DNA of 64,000 nucleotides from Aradus depressus (taxonomy: Eukaryota > Arthropoda > Insecta > Hemiptera > Aradidae). Below, in pieces: positions 34,151 to 45,227 of the stretch (its first letter is position 1; every line of letters starts with the position of its first letter). The notes under the pieces were generated by a model, which had not been told where the DNA came from, did not search any database, and worked only from the letters and a program-made list of their open reading frames with translations. The translations under genes were made by a program, and so were the position numbers. The stretch is taken from NCBI GenBank assembly GCA_963662175.1, contig OY759227.1, positions 8,030,501 through 8,094,500 on the forward strand. The letters are read 5' to 3'.

Positions 34151-36000
34151 TTATCTTTTTCGAAGACGTTTTGAATGCCCAGGTTCTTCTTCATGTTCTT
34201 TGTTTGGAGGTAGAAATACGCTTTCGTTATCAAGGCCTTCGTTTGATGGGGGCTCCAAAAGCTGTTGGAACAGATCCTCGTCACCTTTGTTTTCATCCAA
34301 AAACGAAATTGTTACAGAATTTTCGCACATCATGCCACTGCAGTGCTTACAAATGCTGGAGGATTTAAACCCTGCCTTGCAACAAGAGCCAGGCTCTTGT
34401 GAACCCTATTTTGCAAGAGCACGACACACTGTTAAGAAGAGACTCAGGCACTGGATCTCTAGTTGTTTGAATAGGCATCAGACCTTCCCTGCTGTTCGCC
34501 CAACCCCACTCCTTTGGGTTGATGTAGTTACCCCACCAACTTTGGATTTCATGAAAGCACCTGTATGAATGGTAACGTGCAGCATTGCAAGTAGGTGGTA
34601 GTCGTGCGACATTGATTTGTCTGTTGTGCACTGATTTTGCGAACAAGTTAAATCGCAAAGTGTCCAAGAATTGGTCTGGGGTGATGTCGCCTGTGTATAA
34701 GGTTTTCAGAATCTGCTCTCCAACTCAGCTATGTCGTCGTGACTGCTTTTTGGATCCATAAATACTTTCTTCAGTTCAGGAGATTTGTCGACAATGTTAT
34801 CTTTCCTTGAGAAAGATGGTCGATGTGGTATCACATCCACTAAATGCATGGACAAACAGGATACTAGCTGGGTCGAACCTAAATGATTTAGTCGAGTAGA
34901 ACACATCCTCAGCACTCCCTTTCCCAGGCTTGAGGAAGAACAAGTTGCTGTATGACTGTTCTATCCCTGTCAGCAGCACTAGCAGATCTATATTCTCCCC
35001 AACTATGGCCACATTTTCATGTTCCTTGGGTCTTTGAAATGGCAGTGTTGACGATTAGAAAGTCAGCATTCTCTTGAGCCTGCTTTGCTTCAATGTCACA
35101 CTCTTCAAAATCTGTTTTAAGCAGTTCGTTCAGACGACTCTTGTTCTGGTCATTTGCCAAAAAATTTTCTTGAGCAACTTGATCATGCTTTTCTCGAAGA
35201 TTACTTCAGGGGAACGATGTATCTTCATGCGCCTCAATCTCTCAGATCTCTTTGTATATCAATCTCTTTGTGCAAGATATTATATATATCAAATAAAACC
35301 ACAGCCTGGGATCCATAATGTCGGATCAAATATGAAGTATAACTATTGGCTAAGGAATCATTGCAAGGCCAAATGATTTTATGTAGGAGGTATCCTCCAT
35401 CTACAACAGCAAAATGTTTTTTCCCCGCCATTTCATTGTAGTCTGTCGGGGTGAAAGCCGTATACAATGATGATCTAGTGCCTTTCCTCATGCCTTCTTC
35501 GGAGAAAAGAGACATAGGATGGGGCGCAAGTTCGTATGTGAAAAACATGTTACAACGTTACAACTTTGTCTTTCCTTTTAAACGCCATTTTCTTGAAATT
35601 ACCATGATCGACCATTTGTGAAACCCTTTCCATGCCAACCTCTTGTGCCAAATGACATTATGGCTGAAAAGACGGGGTGTTGTAAAAGTCACTCCCGCAA
35701 TTTATTGGAGTCACCAGCATCTCGGTCTACGAGAAGTTCGCATATCCACATGTTGCTCTGATGTTTCATAATGTATACCACAGAAATCTTCAAGTTCATC
35801 ACAGACATTCTACATGAATACCATGGCCAGAGTCCAGAGTCCATTTTGCCAAAACATTGTCTGAAATCCCTCTCCCAAGTGACGTGTTACACCTCCACGG
35901 GCATTCATATTCTTCATTAGTGTTTGTTTGCTCAATGGTTTGAGATCAATACTTGGAGCGTCTTATGGTGAGCGTCTTATTGCTTCTTCGTTGGTAAATC
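34151..36000 (-). pseudogene. Academ-like transposase: XPG/PIN-type nuclease with cysteine-rich tail
   Basis: The coding remnant reads on the minus strand from about 36000 to the TAA at 34151, in several frames. In order: a segment with DELEDFCGIHYE, then SSLYTAFTP, then HFAVVDGGYLLHKIIW and QAVVLFD (XPG/PIN-like strands with acidic residues), then AIVGENIDLLVLLTGI, ILFVHAFSGCDTTS and LPPTCNAARYHSYRC. Last comes a cysteine-rich tail (CSCK and several further Cys) and an acidic C-terminus ending SKRLRKR. Known relatives are multi-copy in invertebrates. At least four frameshifts and one stop show that it is dead. Confidence 0.7.
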
Positions 36001-36477
36001 ATCAGGATAGAATGTATTGTGAAGTTTAATAATTATATCTAGAACTGCAATAGTCAGGAGAGAACAGTGAGTGTGATGGTCAGGGGGGCGGAGACGAGAG
36101 AGGGGGAAGGAGGCGGAGGAGGGGGTTGGGGGAACATGAATAGATTGAAATAGTCAATGTTTGGGAAGCTGTAGCGCGCTCACTATTCATTCTACAAACA
36201 AGTAGTGGGAATGCAAACTGCAGATAATTTAATCTTCTTTAAAATATTAAAGGTAAAAAAGACGCTAAAGTGGATCGTTTCTGAGATATTTCGAAAAAAA
36301 CTGAAAAAGTCGTAACATTTCTTGGTTTTTCGGCTGCCAAAAGTTATCCCAAGGTCGGTTTTGTTAGAAAATTCAGTTTTTTCCATCTTGGTACCAACAT
36401 ATACAAATTTTAAAAAAAATCTTGTACCGCACCTTTTGTAAGGTACGCCCCTTTTTTCATACCTGCGGACTGGACTA
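35985..36477 (-). repeat. Right terminal inverted repeat of the Academ-like transposon
   Basis: It is the inverted copy of 29126-29617. The outer end CGGACTGGACTA meets the gag pseudogene at 36478. Confidence 0.8.
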
Positions 36478-37578
36478 GTTTCTAATTCCTTTTCTACAAT
36501 TTTGATTTCTTTCAACCTTAATTCTAAGTTCTCGAATCTACTTTCCTTCCTTTCGCCGATTTCGTCTACAGTTTCTATTATTTTTACGAACCCTTCACTT
36601 AACTCACCGGGACTTTTATTTATTATCTCATCTAATGAACGTAATTTATTTTTACTTTCTCGGATCTCTATCCTAACTTCTTCATTTCGATTTTTACGTT
36701 CTTCTATAAATTCCAAATGTTTCTTTCTACCTTTTATTTGTAAATGCTCTACCCTTTCTGGCTTTTCATTAATTTCTAATACATTTTTTCTATTCTCTTT
36801 ACGATCTAACATCGAAGTTTCCTCTAACTGTTGGAACCTTTTCTCACATTTTTCTTCGGCTGATTTTAATCTTTCTAATACCTCCCCCATATTCTCACTG
36901 AGTCTAACTGAATCATTATTTATTTATTCCTTCATCTCGGCCATTTTGCACACCTTGAATCTCTCTCTTTACTTCTCTGTTATCTTTTCTAATGTCATTG
37001 ATCTGTCCCTCTAGTATGTCCCTTGTCTCTTGATTCTGTTCCTCCATCCGTTCAGTCAATTTTTCTCCCATTTCCCCCATTTATCTTTCTAAATTTCTTT
37101 GACTACCCTTCAAGTCAGTCATTTTTTCCCCCAATTCTTTTCTTGTCTCTTGATTTTGTTCAGTCAGTTTTTTAGTCATTTTTTCAATCATTATTCTGTG
37201 TTCATTCATTTTTTTTAACATCAATTCTACGAATTTGTCTATCTCACCTCCTGAACCTACACTTGTCTCTAACATTTCCCCTGTCTTGGAAAGACTCGCA
37301 GTTCGTGATCTAATCCCTGAAGAAACACTTTCAGCTCTTGATCTAACTAAAGGAGAAGAAAATCTTCCTGACAAAATCCTACTATAATCTATGCCAATGG
37401 GAACACCCTGGGCTACGCCCTCTAATGTCTGCTCAACGGTAGGTGATCTTTCTTCTATTTCCCACAATTCCTGTCCCCCTACTGTTAACTGGCTCTCGCC
37501 TTCCGGTTCTACATCCTGCCCTTGCTCGCTCTCTACAGGAACTGAAATATCCTTGGTCTTTTTCGGAAATCTCGGCAT
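36478..37578 (-). pseudogene. N-terminal part of a split gag-like gene
   Basis: The gene opens at 37578 with MPRFPKKTKDISVPVESEQG. It has an arginine/serine segment (about residues 85-115) and then a coiled coil with repeated K.TEQNQETRKEL-type units. A stop at 37081 and stops near 36930 break it, but coiled-coil coding continues to 36478, where the Academ-like transposon begins. The C-terminal part of the same frame is at 16908-17399. It resembles the other gag-like ORFs in layout but has a different N-terminus. Confidence 0.65.
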
Positions 37579-37732
37579 TTTAAATATATATATAATATAG
37601 ACACAGTACTAAAATTAAATATTAAATAAGAAAACAAAAGTTATCAAGCACACTGTATATCAAAATATTACTATTAAATATTGTATTTTGCATTATTCCT
37701 CATGTTACCTTAATTTTTCCTGTTGTCTTGGT

Positions 37733-38058
37733 GGTATGCGTGCTTGACTTCTGAGCTCAAGGTCGTGGGTTCGTAGCCCGACCGAGGCCCTTAGTTTATT
37801 TTATTTGGGAAGTAAAATAAACTTAAGCACGCCGTCCTTCGGATGGGACGTTAAGCGATGGTCCCGAGCCTGTACGATGTCAGGTACTCGTTAAAGACCC
37901 CTAGCCTAGATGAATAAAAATTTAGGGTAGGCAAAATTTAGGACTCCCACAGTAGAGTCGGGCTCATGTCCACCAGAGTGACGAAAGAGCGCTCTGGTAG
38001 TAGGCGATATGACCTCGTAGTTAAAGCCCGGGCATGAGTCATAAAACCTAAAACCTAA
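37733..38058 (+). mobile_element. tRNA-derived SINE with a perfect 14-bp target duplication
   Basis: CCTGTTGTCTTGGT flanks the unit at 37719-37732 and 38059-38072. The 5' part is tRNA-like, with a D-arm-like GGTGGTATGCGTGC (overlapping the left duplication) and a B-box GGGTTCGTAGCCC at about 37771. The body contains GCCGTCCTTCGGATGGGACG, a type of core I recall from arthropod SINEs. The 3' end is a short CCTAAAA-type tandem tail. RNA polymerase III transcription and LINE-mediated insertion are inferred. Confidence 0.85.
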
Positions 38059-38072
38059 CCTGTTGTCTTGGT

Positions 38073-38679
38073 CGTCGCGAATTTACTTTAAAAAAAACAT
38101 AGAACGTAAACTATCCGTAACAAGGGATTCCAATTTGTAAATATACTTATTTGTTGGTCCATGAAATAAAATAAAGTTCTAAAAAAAAATGCTATTTTAC
38201 CTTTCTTTGGTTGCGTGGGTCCGCCAAGACTAACAGTTATGAAAAATCAAAATGACAAAGAGGTGCAAAAAAAACTTGTCTCTTATATGTTTTTACGCCT
38301 CAACAGACTTCTTCTTTTCTTTGTTCTGATATTTTCATCATAACCCGGTTTACCCATTCTCTCACTCGCTCTATAAGGGGTAGGTCTAGGTCCATAGGTC
38401 TCAATATCTTAGGCGGTATATTTAACTTACATTTTCTTCGTAGCCTGCTTCTCATCTCCAACACTTGACTGGCTTCTCACCAGCATCTCTACATGAAGTA
38501 TCGGAAACAGACTTTATAGGGCTGTGTATTTCTTTTAGTTCCCTTTATTGACTAATCAATAAACCGGTAAGCCTCTTCACCAGCGCCAAAGTAGAAATAC
38601 GTCGAAGAGGTGGGTGGGGATAGGGAAGGGATAAAGGCTCGAGTCAGGGCTTCTCTTCAATCTTTTTTCTTTCGTATAT
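38073..38679. other. Non-coding DNA
   Basis: There is a short minus-strand open stretch at about 38300-38465 (containing PPKILRPMDLDLPL) that I do not recognise. Otherwise the region is featureless. Confidence 0.3.
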
Positions 38680-38790
38680 GTTTACAGGTTTTTACACCAC
38701 GCCAGTGACCAATTAGGTTTACGGGTTTTCACACCACGCCAGTGAACAATTAGGTTTACAGGTTTTCACACCACTCCAGTGACCATTCAA
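38680..38790 (+). repeat. 37-bp tandem repeat, three units
   Basis: Units start at 38680, 38717 and 38754 with GTTTAC(A/G)GG and contain ACACCAC(G/T)CCAGTGA. They lie just beyond the C-terminal end of the Polinton polymerase. Confidence 0.85.
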
Positions 38791-38915
38791 AACCAAGAGA
38801 TATCAGATCAGTCTAGACTAAGCCTCAGGAGGATTTTAGGAAATGGGATGGGAATAGGAATGTTTTCCGATATTTAGGCCCCCTCAGAAAAACGGATAGA
38901 CAGGTTAAGTCAGCA

Positions 38916-40746
38916 CTAGACTGCTTTATAATGCCCATGAGCTAAAGTGCTAATTCCATCAGACAAAATTATACGTTTGTAATCATTGGCGGATAAAGCT
39001 AATATATTAACCCGCACGGAAAATAATTCATGTTTTTTTGATTGTATCATCTTCATATCTGCATATTTCACGGCTCCTTCAAAAAGCGACTTTTCGAAGT
39101 CTTCAAATGTCAGTTTGTTAAAAGCAGATGCTCGGATCCCTTTTACCCGTTTTTTAATTTCAGATTGAACATCTATAGCATACATTTTGGGCTTGAGCCC
39201 TGCGTATCTATTTAGTATTTTGGAATTAAGCTTTAAATTTTCCAAGAACCTTTTTTTTCTGTTCGGAATAGCAAGGATGGTCCTGCGGGAAATCAGACGT
39301 ATCAAAATAATTCTCCATCGCTTTCATGTCTTTGTACCAGTCGGCGGTGCGTAATAAGTAAACGAGGCTGTCGGTATCGGTGTACATTAATTTTAGGGTA
39401 TTAGGATTATATTTTTTCATCATTACATCGTAGTGGAAATCATACATCACAGTTTTAGACAAATCTAAAATCGACATGTCTACATATATAGGCTTATTAA
39501 GTAATAATTTTGTTTTACTCATAGTTACAGCAGCTAAATTCTCGTTATATACTATCCTGTCTAAAAAGTTAGCTTTGGCGATGAGTTTCATTAATTTTTT
39601 AGAGTCGGTAGTCATGTTCATACGGTTTCTTATATTCTCCATTGTTTTACCGAACACATTACATTATTCAAAAGTTTATAAAAATCTTTTTCGAAATCGT
39701 TTAAGGCCTTTTTCCGAAGTTCGGTGTTACAATCAATGTATGGTCGCAACCAATTGGACTGTTTGAATTCAATAGCACGATGAACTTTCGTGACACACAA
39801 TCCATGATTTATCGCTTGTTTCAAGTTAACGTAATGAACGACATAACGTTCCCGAGGGTTGAAATGTGCCAACAACTTTTTATGTTTGCCGCCTGGAGGT
39901 GGTACGGACTGTGGTAAATCATTATGAAGGTCATGTAAGCTGGAAGGATATTCGATATCTACTTTTATTACGTAGCCAATATCACCAATATCATCTAAAT
40001 TCAGGATGTCTATGTTCTCAGGATTGTTCACCCATTTAAACCCCCCATACGGTAAAGGCCTGATCATGGCGTGACCGTAAAGATTGTTCGAGTCTAAGTA
40101 CGCAATATAAGAGGATTTCTTTTCAGGATCATACTCGGGCATATAACTATTATTAGCACTCGCATACCGCTAGGATACTTGACATAAACTTCCCCTGATC
40201 CCCCGATCAAAGAATAATATCATATCATAATCCATTAATTGCTCTAATTTCACCCCCGTATATTTTAACATGGCGTCCCACGTCATTCCGGGGGCAGTGA
40301 AATAGTGGGCTGGGTCCACCTTGTGCGAGCTCATCATGACATTACGGAATTGTTGAAATACATCTGCGAGCATGAGTACATCCGTTTTAAGATAGGTATC
40401 GCTGTGTTTTCCAAGGGTAGAGCACTTGAACATATCCCAAACACATAGTCCACGCTCATAGTCCTCTTCACTCAACGGGGTATCAGTCAAAGTATTATAA
40501 CATTTTTCACGGGGAGGTAGACATTTCTCATCCAATTTTTCCCAAGCATCAACATAATCGTAACAGAAAACCCCCTTTTTGATCACAAGAGGAAGCTGAT
40601 CCTCAGTAAAGTATTTAGAGGTTTCCCTAAAGGCTATTTTCGGAAGCACGCTAGCCTTATAGTCAAGACTATGACTTAAAAAGCGATAAGAATCGATAAA
40701 TCGAAGTTTAACACCGTGCACATGCTTAGTGAAGCTTTTGTATTTC
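38916..40746 (-). pseudogene. polB: Polinton DNA polymerase B, C-terminal part
   Basis: On the minus strand the sequence carries Exo II-like LRFIDSYRFL, Exo III YLKTDVLMLADVF, polymerase motif A YLDSNNLYGHAM, motif B-like KLLNNVMFGKT and the catalytic motif C LMYTDTDSLVY. It ends near LSDGISTLAHGHYK. This is protein-primed family B polymerase of Polinton/Maverick type. It has an in-frame TAG near 40171 and frameshifts near 39650 and 39240. The N-terminal third is missing here and lies, on the opposite strand, at 47889-59142. The upstream edge at 40746 abuts the end of a Penelope-like element. Confidence 0.9.
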
Positions 40747-40789
40747 TAGGAATAGATAATTAAAATACACAATTTCTTTGTCAAACTTC

Positions 40790-40860
40790 ACTAGTTATTC
40801 TCAAATACTCAACTAGTTTCGCCGTGTTAAGGCATTATCAAGAGTCACTTATAAACTGAC
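40790..40860 (-). ncRNA. Hammerhead-ribozyme-like motif of a Penelope-like element
   Basis: On the minus strand, CTTGATAATGCC is followed by a 7-base loop and GGCGAAAC, then a perfect 6-bp stem CTAGTT/AACTAG. This is the arrangement of core, stem II, GAAA and stem III in the hammerhead motifs known from Penelope-like elements. The core differs from the canonical CTGATGA and the base after stem III is unfavourable, so it is probably inactive. Identity is inferred from the motif plus the adjacent GIY-YIG gene. Confidence 0.35.
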
Positions 40861-41387
40861 AGAATTGGTTGACAGGGTAGAAGATACAGTTATGGAGGGG
40901 GCTTTTAGGTAGTGACGGGGAATCCCTTGTTTTTGTTACTCTATACATGCCAATAAACAAATATTTACAAGATAATAATAAATATAAAATAAAAAAGAAA
41001 ATATATATATATAAGATCTAATAACAGTAAAGTGTTGGTATTTATATAGGTATGACTCATGAATTATACAAATGTAAATTATAATTTAAAGTGAATAAAA
41101 ACAAATACATAGAATTTAAAGGCAAATTAAAACATCTGTAGCAACCAGCTGTTGTTGCTATGCTAGATATTCTATATAGTTAACCATTGTTAGTTGAGAA
41201 ATGTATATTGAGAAGTTCGTGTTGAGAATTTGAATTGTAACTACTTATACATATTAAGTGCTACGCTACATTTGGTGGTAGCGGTGAGATGCCGAAAAAG
41301 TAAAAGGGACAACTCGCTCCGGGGAAGAGGATCGGCGCCGATGAGTCAGTCGACTAGAGACCCCTCATTTTCCCGAAAGAGTTTACT

Positions 41388-41855
41388 TTGGGGTCATGGA
41401 ATGACTACCTTGAGTATTTCGACAAGGTAAGTCGAGTTAATAAGTGGACTGACGATGTTAAAGGACTATTTTTATCTTTGTGTCTGACAGGGGAAAGCCT
41501 TAGCATATACAGGAACATGCCTGTGGAAGACCAAGATAATTTCGCCCTCGTTTGCAAAACCATAGGGGTTAAACTAGACCCTCCTGAGTGGTGGGAGCTC
41601 AAGAAAGATGAATTCAAAGGGCGGCGGCAAGCGAGGGGCGAGTCTCTGACTCAGTTCGCCACTGCCCTGGAGACTCTCTACAACGAGGCCTACCCGGAGA
41701 GGGTCGGAGAGGCGGTGCGACAGGAAACCTTGAAGGACCACTTCCTGGAGGGTCTCCGGGACAGAAACGTCCGATTTCAGACTGCGCTAACGTCCCCTGA
41801 CACTCTAGAGTCTGCACTAAGCAGGGCATTGAAAATGGAAATTATAGCTCTATGA
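41388..41855 (+). pseudogene. gag: Gypsy gag (retrotransposon capsid domain)
   Basis: The stretch contains the Ty3/Gypsy capsid features WNDYLEYFDKVSRVNKW, LFLSLCLTGESL and EEFKG-type segments (KKDEFKGRRQARGESL), then DHFLEGLRDRNVRF. The frame starts further upstream without a clear ATG. It is followed in another frame (41971-42159) by a zinc-knuckle-like CWACDRSGHIQAHC, so a frameshift separates capsid and knuckle. Confidence 0.8.
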
Positions 41856-42099
41856 CATGGCTCATCTACGTATACCACCGAGGTTCAGGATATGGGTGAT
41901 AGCCAGGTTTTAGCGGCTACTGACCCTATCCCGGGAGCCTCAGTGTTATACAAGATGCTGCGAGTGAAAAATGAAAAAATTGCAGCACTTACGAGGGCAG
42001 TGGCGGAGCTGGTGGTTGAAAAAAGGAGCGAAGCGTGCGGATATAGGTCGAAGGGGTCCGGTCTGCTGGGCCTGCGACAGGTCGGGGCATATCCAAGCT

Positions 42100-43359
42100 C
42101 ACTGTTCGGTGAAGCCACCGAAGGACTCAATTGCAGTGCGGACGAGTTGTTTGACCTGAATAATGTGGCACTAAAACCGACTCAGAGGGAGACCCTCGTA
42201 AAACTTCTAGAGGATTTCCGGGACATTTTCTCAACAGGTCCCACAGATCTTGGGCGCACTGGCCTCATGAAGCACCAAATTGTCACCGCTGATGCTATGC
42301 CAATGCGGCAGCCACCTCGTCGTATTCCTTTACAACGCCGACAGGAGGTTGCGAGAATGATTAGGGAGATGAGAGAGCAAGACGTGATCGAACCATCGGC
42401 GTCACCTTGGGCTAGCCCGATCGTCTTGGTTCAGAAAAAGGACGGGTCAGTACGATTCTGCGTGGATTACCGGTGGCTGAATGGGGTCACAAAAAAGGAT
42501 GCTTATCCGTTGCCGAGAGTGGATGACATCTTGGACAATCTGGGAAATGCGGTGCTTTTCGTCCTTGGACCTCGTCTCATGGTACTGGCAGGTTGAAGTG
42601 GACCCACAGGATCGGGAGAAGACGGCGTTCATAACATCTGACGGGCTCTTCCAATTTAAGGTATTACCGTTTGGGTTGTGCAATGCCCCTAGCACGTTCC
42701 AACGGTTGATGGACCTGGTCTTAGGAGGGTTAAAGTGGAAGACTGCGATGGTCTATCTGGACGACATTGTTATATGGAGTCCGACATTTGATGAGCATTT
42801 GGAACATCTAAGGGAGGTCTTCACAAGAATTCGAAACGCCCATCTCAAACTGAAACCTAGAAAATGTCAGCTACTCCGGGAGCAGATAAGTTACTTAGGT
42901 CACGTAGTATCGAACGAGGGTGTAGCTACCGACCCTGAAAAAATTAGAGCGGTAAGGGACTGGCCAGAGCCGGCTGATGCTCGGACGTTAATGGCATTTT
43001 TAGGTTTCGCAGCATACTATCGAAAATTTATTAGAAATTTCGCTGAAATTGCCGCTCCTCTATACAAAGCGGCCGACAAAAAGGAGAAGTTCTCTTTTGG
43101 GCCGGAGTTGTGGAAGAGCTTCAGCCATTTAAAAACGGCCCTAGTGGCTGCCCCGGTACTTGTCTTACCCAAAGGTCCGGGAGACTTCATTGTGGACTAC
43201 GACGCTAGTGACCTGGGGCTAGGGGCCGTGTTGAGCCAAATGCAATACGGCCAGGAAAGGGTCATAGCATATGCGAGCAGAGCATTGTCAAAGACGGAAA
43301 GGCGATATTGTACGACTCGGAAGGAAATGAAAACTGACATTATTGCAGAGATATTGTGA
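42100..43359 (+). pseudogene. pol: Gypsy reverse transcriptase and RNase H start
   Basis: Reverse transcriptase starts around HQIVTADAMPMRQPPRRIP and has SPWASPIVLVQKKDGSVRF and CVDYRWLNGVT. It shifts frame near 42555 and continues with SLDLVSWYWQVEV and the catalytic VYLDDIVIWSP. RNase H begins with IVDYDASDLGLGAVLSQ and YASRALSKTERRY. At 43330 it is interrupted by a 239-bp insertion and resumes at 43582. No clear protease motif is seen between gag and reverse transcriptase. Confidence 0.9.
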
Positions 43360-43581
43360 AATAATTCAAATGAACTTGAAAGAAATAAAACTTGTTTATT
43401 CATGATATTGTCTAATTTCAACAACTATATTTACATGGGAGTACTTTCGGTATTTCTACCATCCTCAGCCAAAAGCATAAGAGATAAGACTGTGATGAGT
43501 CTTATCTCTTATGCTTTTGGCTGAGGATGGTAGAAATACAGAAAGTACTCCCATGTAAATATAGTTCATCGGAAGGAAATG
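43317..43581. mobile_element. 239-bp insertion with a 69-bp hairpin and 13-bp target duplication
   Basis: TCGGAAGGAAATG flanks the insertion at 43317-43329 and 43569-43581. The insert (43330-43568) contains inverted arms of 69 bp (43423-43491 and 43498-43566) with one mismatch and a 6-base loop. On the minus strand the unpaired part includes AATAAA and reads like a 3' UTR, preceded by a short open frame ending ESTPM and a stop. I infer a retroposed mRNA end inserted by twin priming. Confidence 0.8.
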
Positions 43582-45227
43582 TTGTCCCTGGTCTATGGGA
43601 TTCGGCAATTTCCGTATTACGTTTACGGGAGGAGATTTACTGTCCGCACTGATCATAATTCACTAAAATGGCTCCAGTCGTTTAAGGAACCGGAGGGCCA
43701 GGTAGCGAGATGACTCGAGTTGTTGTCCCCATACGACTTCGAAGTGATGCACCGACCAGGAAAAAAAACATTCAAATGCCGACGGACTTTCCCGATCCTG
43801 TCGGCAGTGTGGTGTTGAGCAAAATGTTCGGGAGGCCGTGGAGCGAGATTGTCGCTGTGAGGTGAGCGAAGAGAGAGATGAAGGGTCGAGCTGCGTCGCA
43901 GCCATACTCCCTGATGACGAGCTTAGAGTTGCTCAGCAAGAAGATCCCATTCTTTCTGTTGTCTTCAAGTGGCTAGAGGAGGGAACTCGGCCAAAATTCG
44001 AAGATGTCAGAGGAAGTGATCCAAAACTTCTAAGCCTGTGGACTCAAGCGAATCGACTGGAACTGCTCAATGGGCTCATTCATCGGCGGTGGGAGGAGGA
44101 TGGAAAGCCTACCAGGCATCAGCTATTGTTGCCTGGAACCCTAGTTGAGGAAGTGCTTAGGAGCTTGCATGACAGTTCAGCGGGAGGCGGGCACCAGGGA
44201 ATCACAAGAACCCTTCGGAAGGTGAGCGACAGATTCTATTGGTCAGGTCACAGACGGGACATTGAAAACTGGATCAACGCCGGTCCTGATTGTGCGGCGA
44301 GGAAAGGAACCAAAACACGAGCCCCGATGCAGAGAGTGACCGCAGGATTTTTATTCCAGAGAATTGCTATGGACATACTTGGACCGCTCCCAACTACTGA
44401 TCGCGGAAACAAATACATTGTTGTCGTTGTGGATTATTTTATCAAATGGGTTGAGGCATATCCTCTGAGGAACATTGAGGCAGCAACGGTCGCTGAGGTA
44501 TTTGTCCTGGAGTTTGTTAGTCGATACGGAGTACCGTAAGAGCTGCACACCGATCAGGGTACAGTTTAAGGCGCAGCTGTTTGTGGACCTGTGTAGCCGT
44601 CTGTGCATAAAGAAGACGAGGACTAGCCCCTACCACCCAGCGTCTGATGGTATGGTTGAACGGTTCAACAGGACATTGTGTGGTATGTTGTGTCATTTTG
44701 TAGTGGGACGGGAAACTTCGTGGGACCAGCAGTTACCTTTAGTGATGATGGCGTACAGGGCCAGCCCGCATGACTCTATACTCATCACTTCGTTCTATGC
44801 CCTGTTTGGGCGTGAGATGAGCCTCCCGATCGATGTTATGTATGGGCTAGCGGAAGAAAGGGAAGATATGAATCTGCACGAGTTCGTCCGCAAGCGAGGG
44901 GCGCAGCTGGAGGCCGCTTTCGCATCAGTGAGCAAGGAGTTGGGTAAGAGCCAGGTACGTCAGAAAGACTACTATGACAAGAAGAGCCAGGAACTCAAAT
45001 TTCAGGAAGGTGACATTGTGTGGGTCTGATACCCGGTGACCAGACGAGGCCGGAGTTCCAAGTTCCACCGTCCATGGCAGGATCCCTACACGGTGGTGAG
45101 GCGGCTCTCAGACGTGACCTATAGGGTGCAGGATAGCCGGAACCGGAGGCGGCGGCTAGTGGTCCATGTCAACCGGCTGAAAGGCTCCACCGGGACGACG
45201 GCTGCTATTGGGAGGGAGAAAGTGTAG
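43582..45227 (+). pseudogene. pol: Gypsy RNase H end and integrase
   Basis: RNase H resumes with VYGIRQFRYYVYGRRF and VRTDHNSLKWL in a frame with stops. Integrase follows: the HHCC region has HDSSAGGGHQGITRTL and WINAGPDCAARKG, in which the first cysteine of the usual CxxC is not present. The catalytic core has MDILGPLPTTDRGN (first Asp) and a HTDQG (second Asp), followed at once by stops and a shift. SDGMVERFNRTL (Glu) and the C-terminal domain HRPWQDPYTVVRRLS then follow. A stop at 45027 separates the last piece. The gene is not functional. Confidence 0.85.

Larger units (their letters stand above)
29126..36477 (-). mobile_element. Academ-like DNA transposon with ~490-bp inverted repeats
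   Basis: The sequence from 29126 (TAGTCCAGTCCG) to about 29617 recurs as its reverse complement at about 35985-36477 and ends at the outer edges in the same TAGTCCAGTCCG. The outer bases are GTT on both sides (29123-29125 and 36478-36480), a 3-bp target duplication. Between the repeats lies a decayed gene for an XPG/PIN-like nuclease with a cysteine-rich tail. An LTR element (29998-34108) sits inside. Without it the transposon is about 3.2 kb. Academ transposons are known for XPG-like and Cys8 zinc-finger domains and short 3-4-bp duplications, which is why I choose that superfamily. Confidence 0.7.

Noticed and set aside
38300..38465. A short coding-like minus-strand stretch (PPKILRPMDLDLPL).
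   Set aside because: Too short and without a known family. It may be a relic, but I cannot support a gene.
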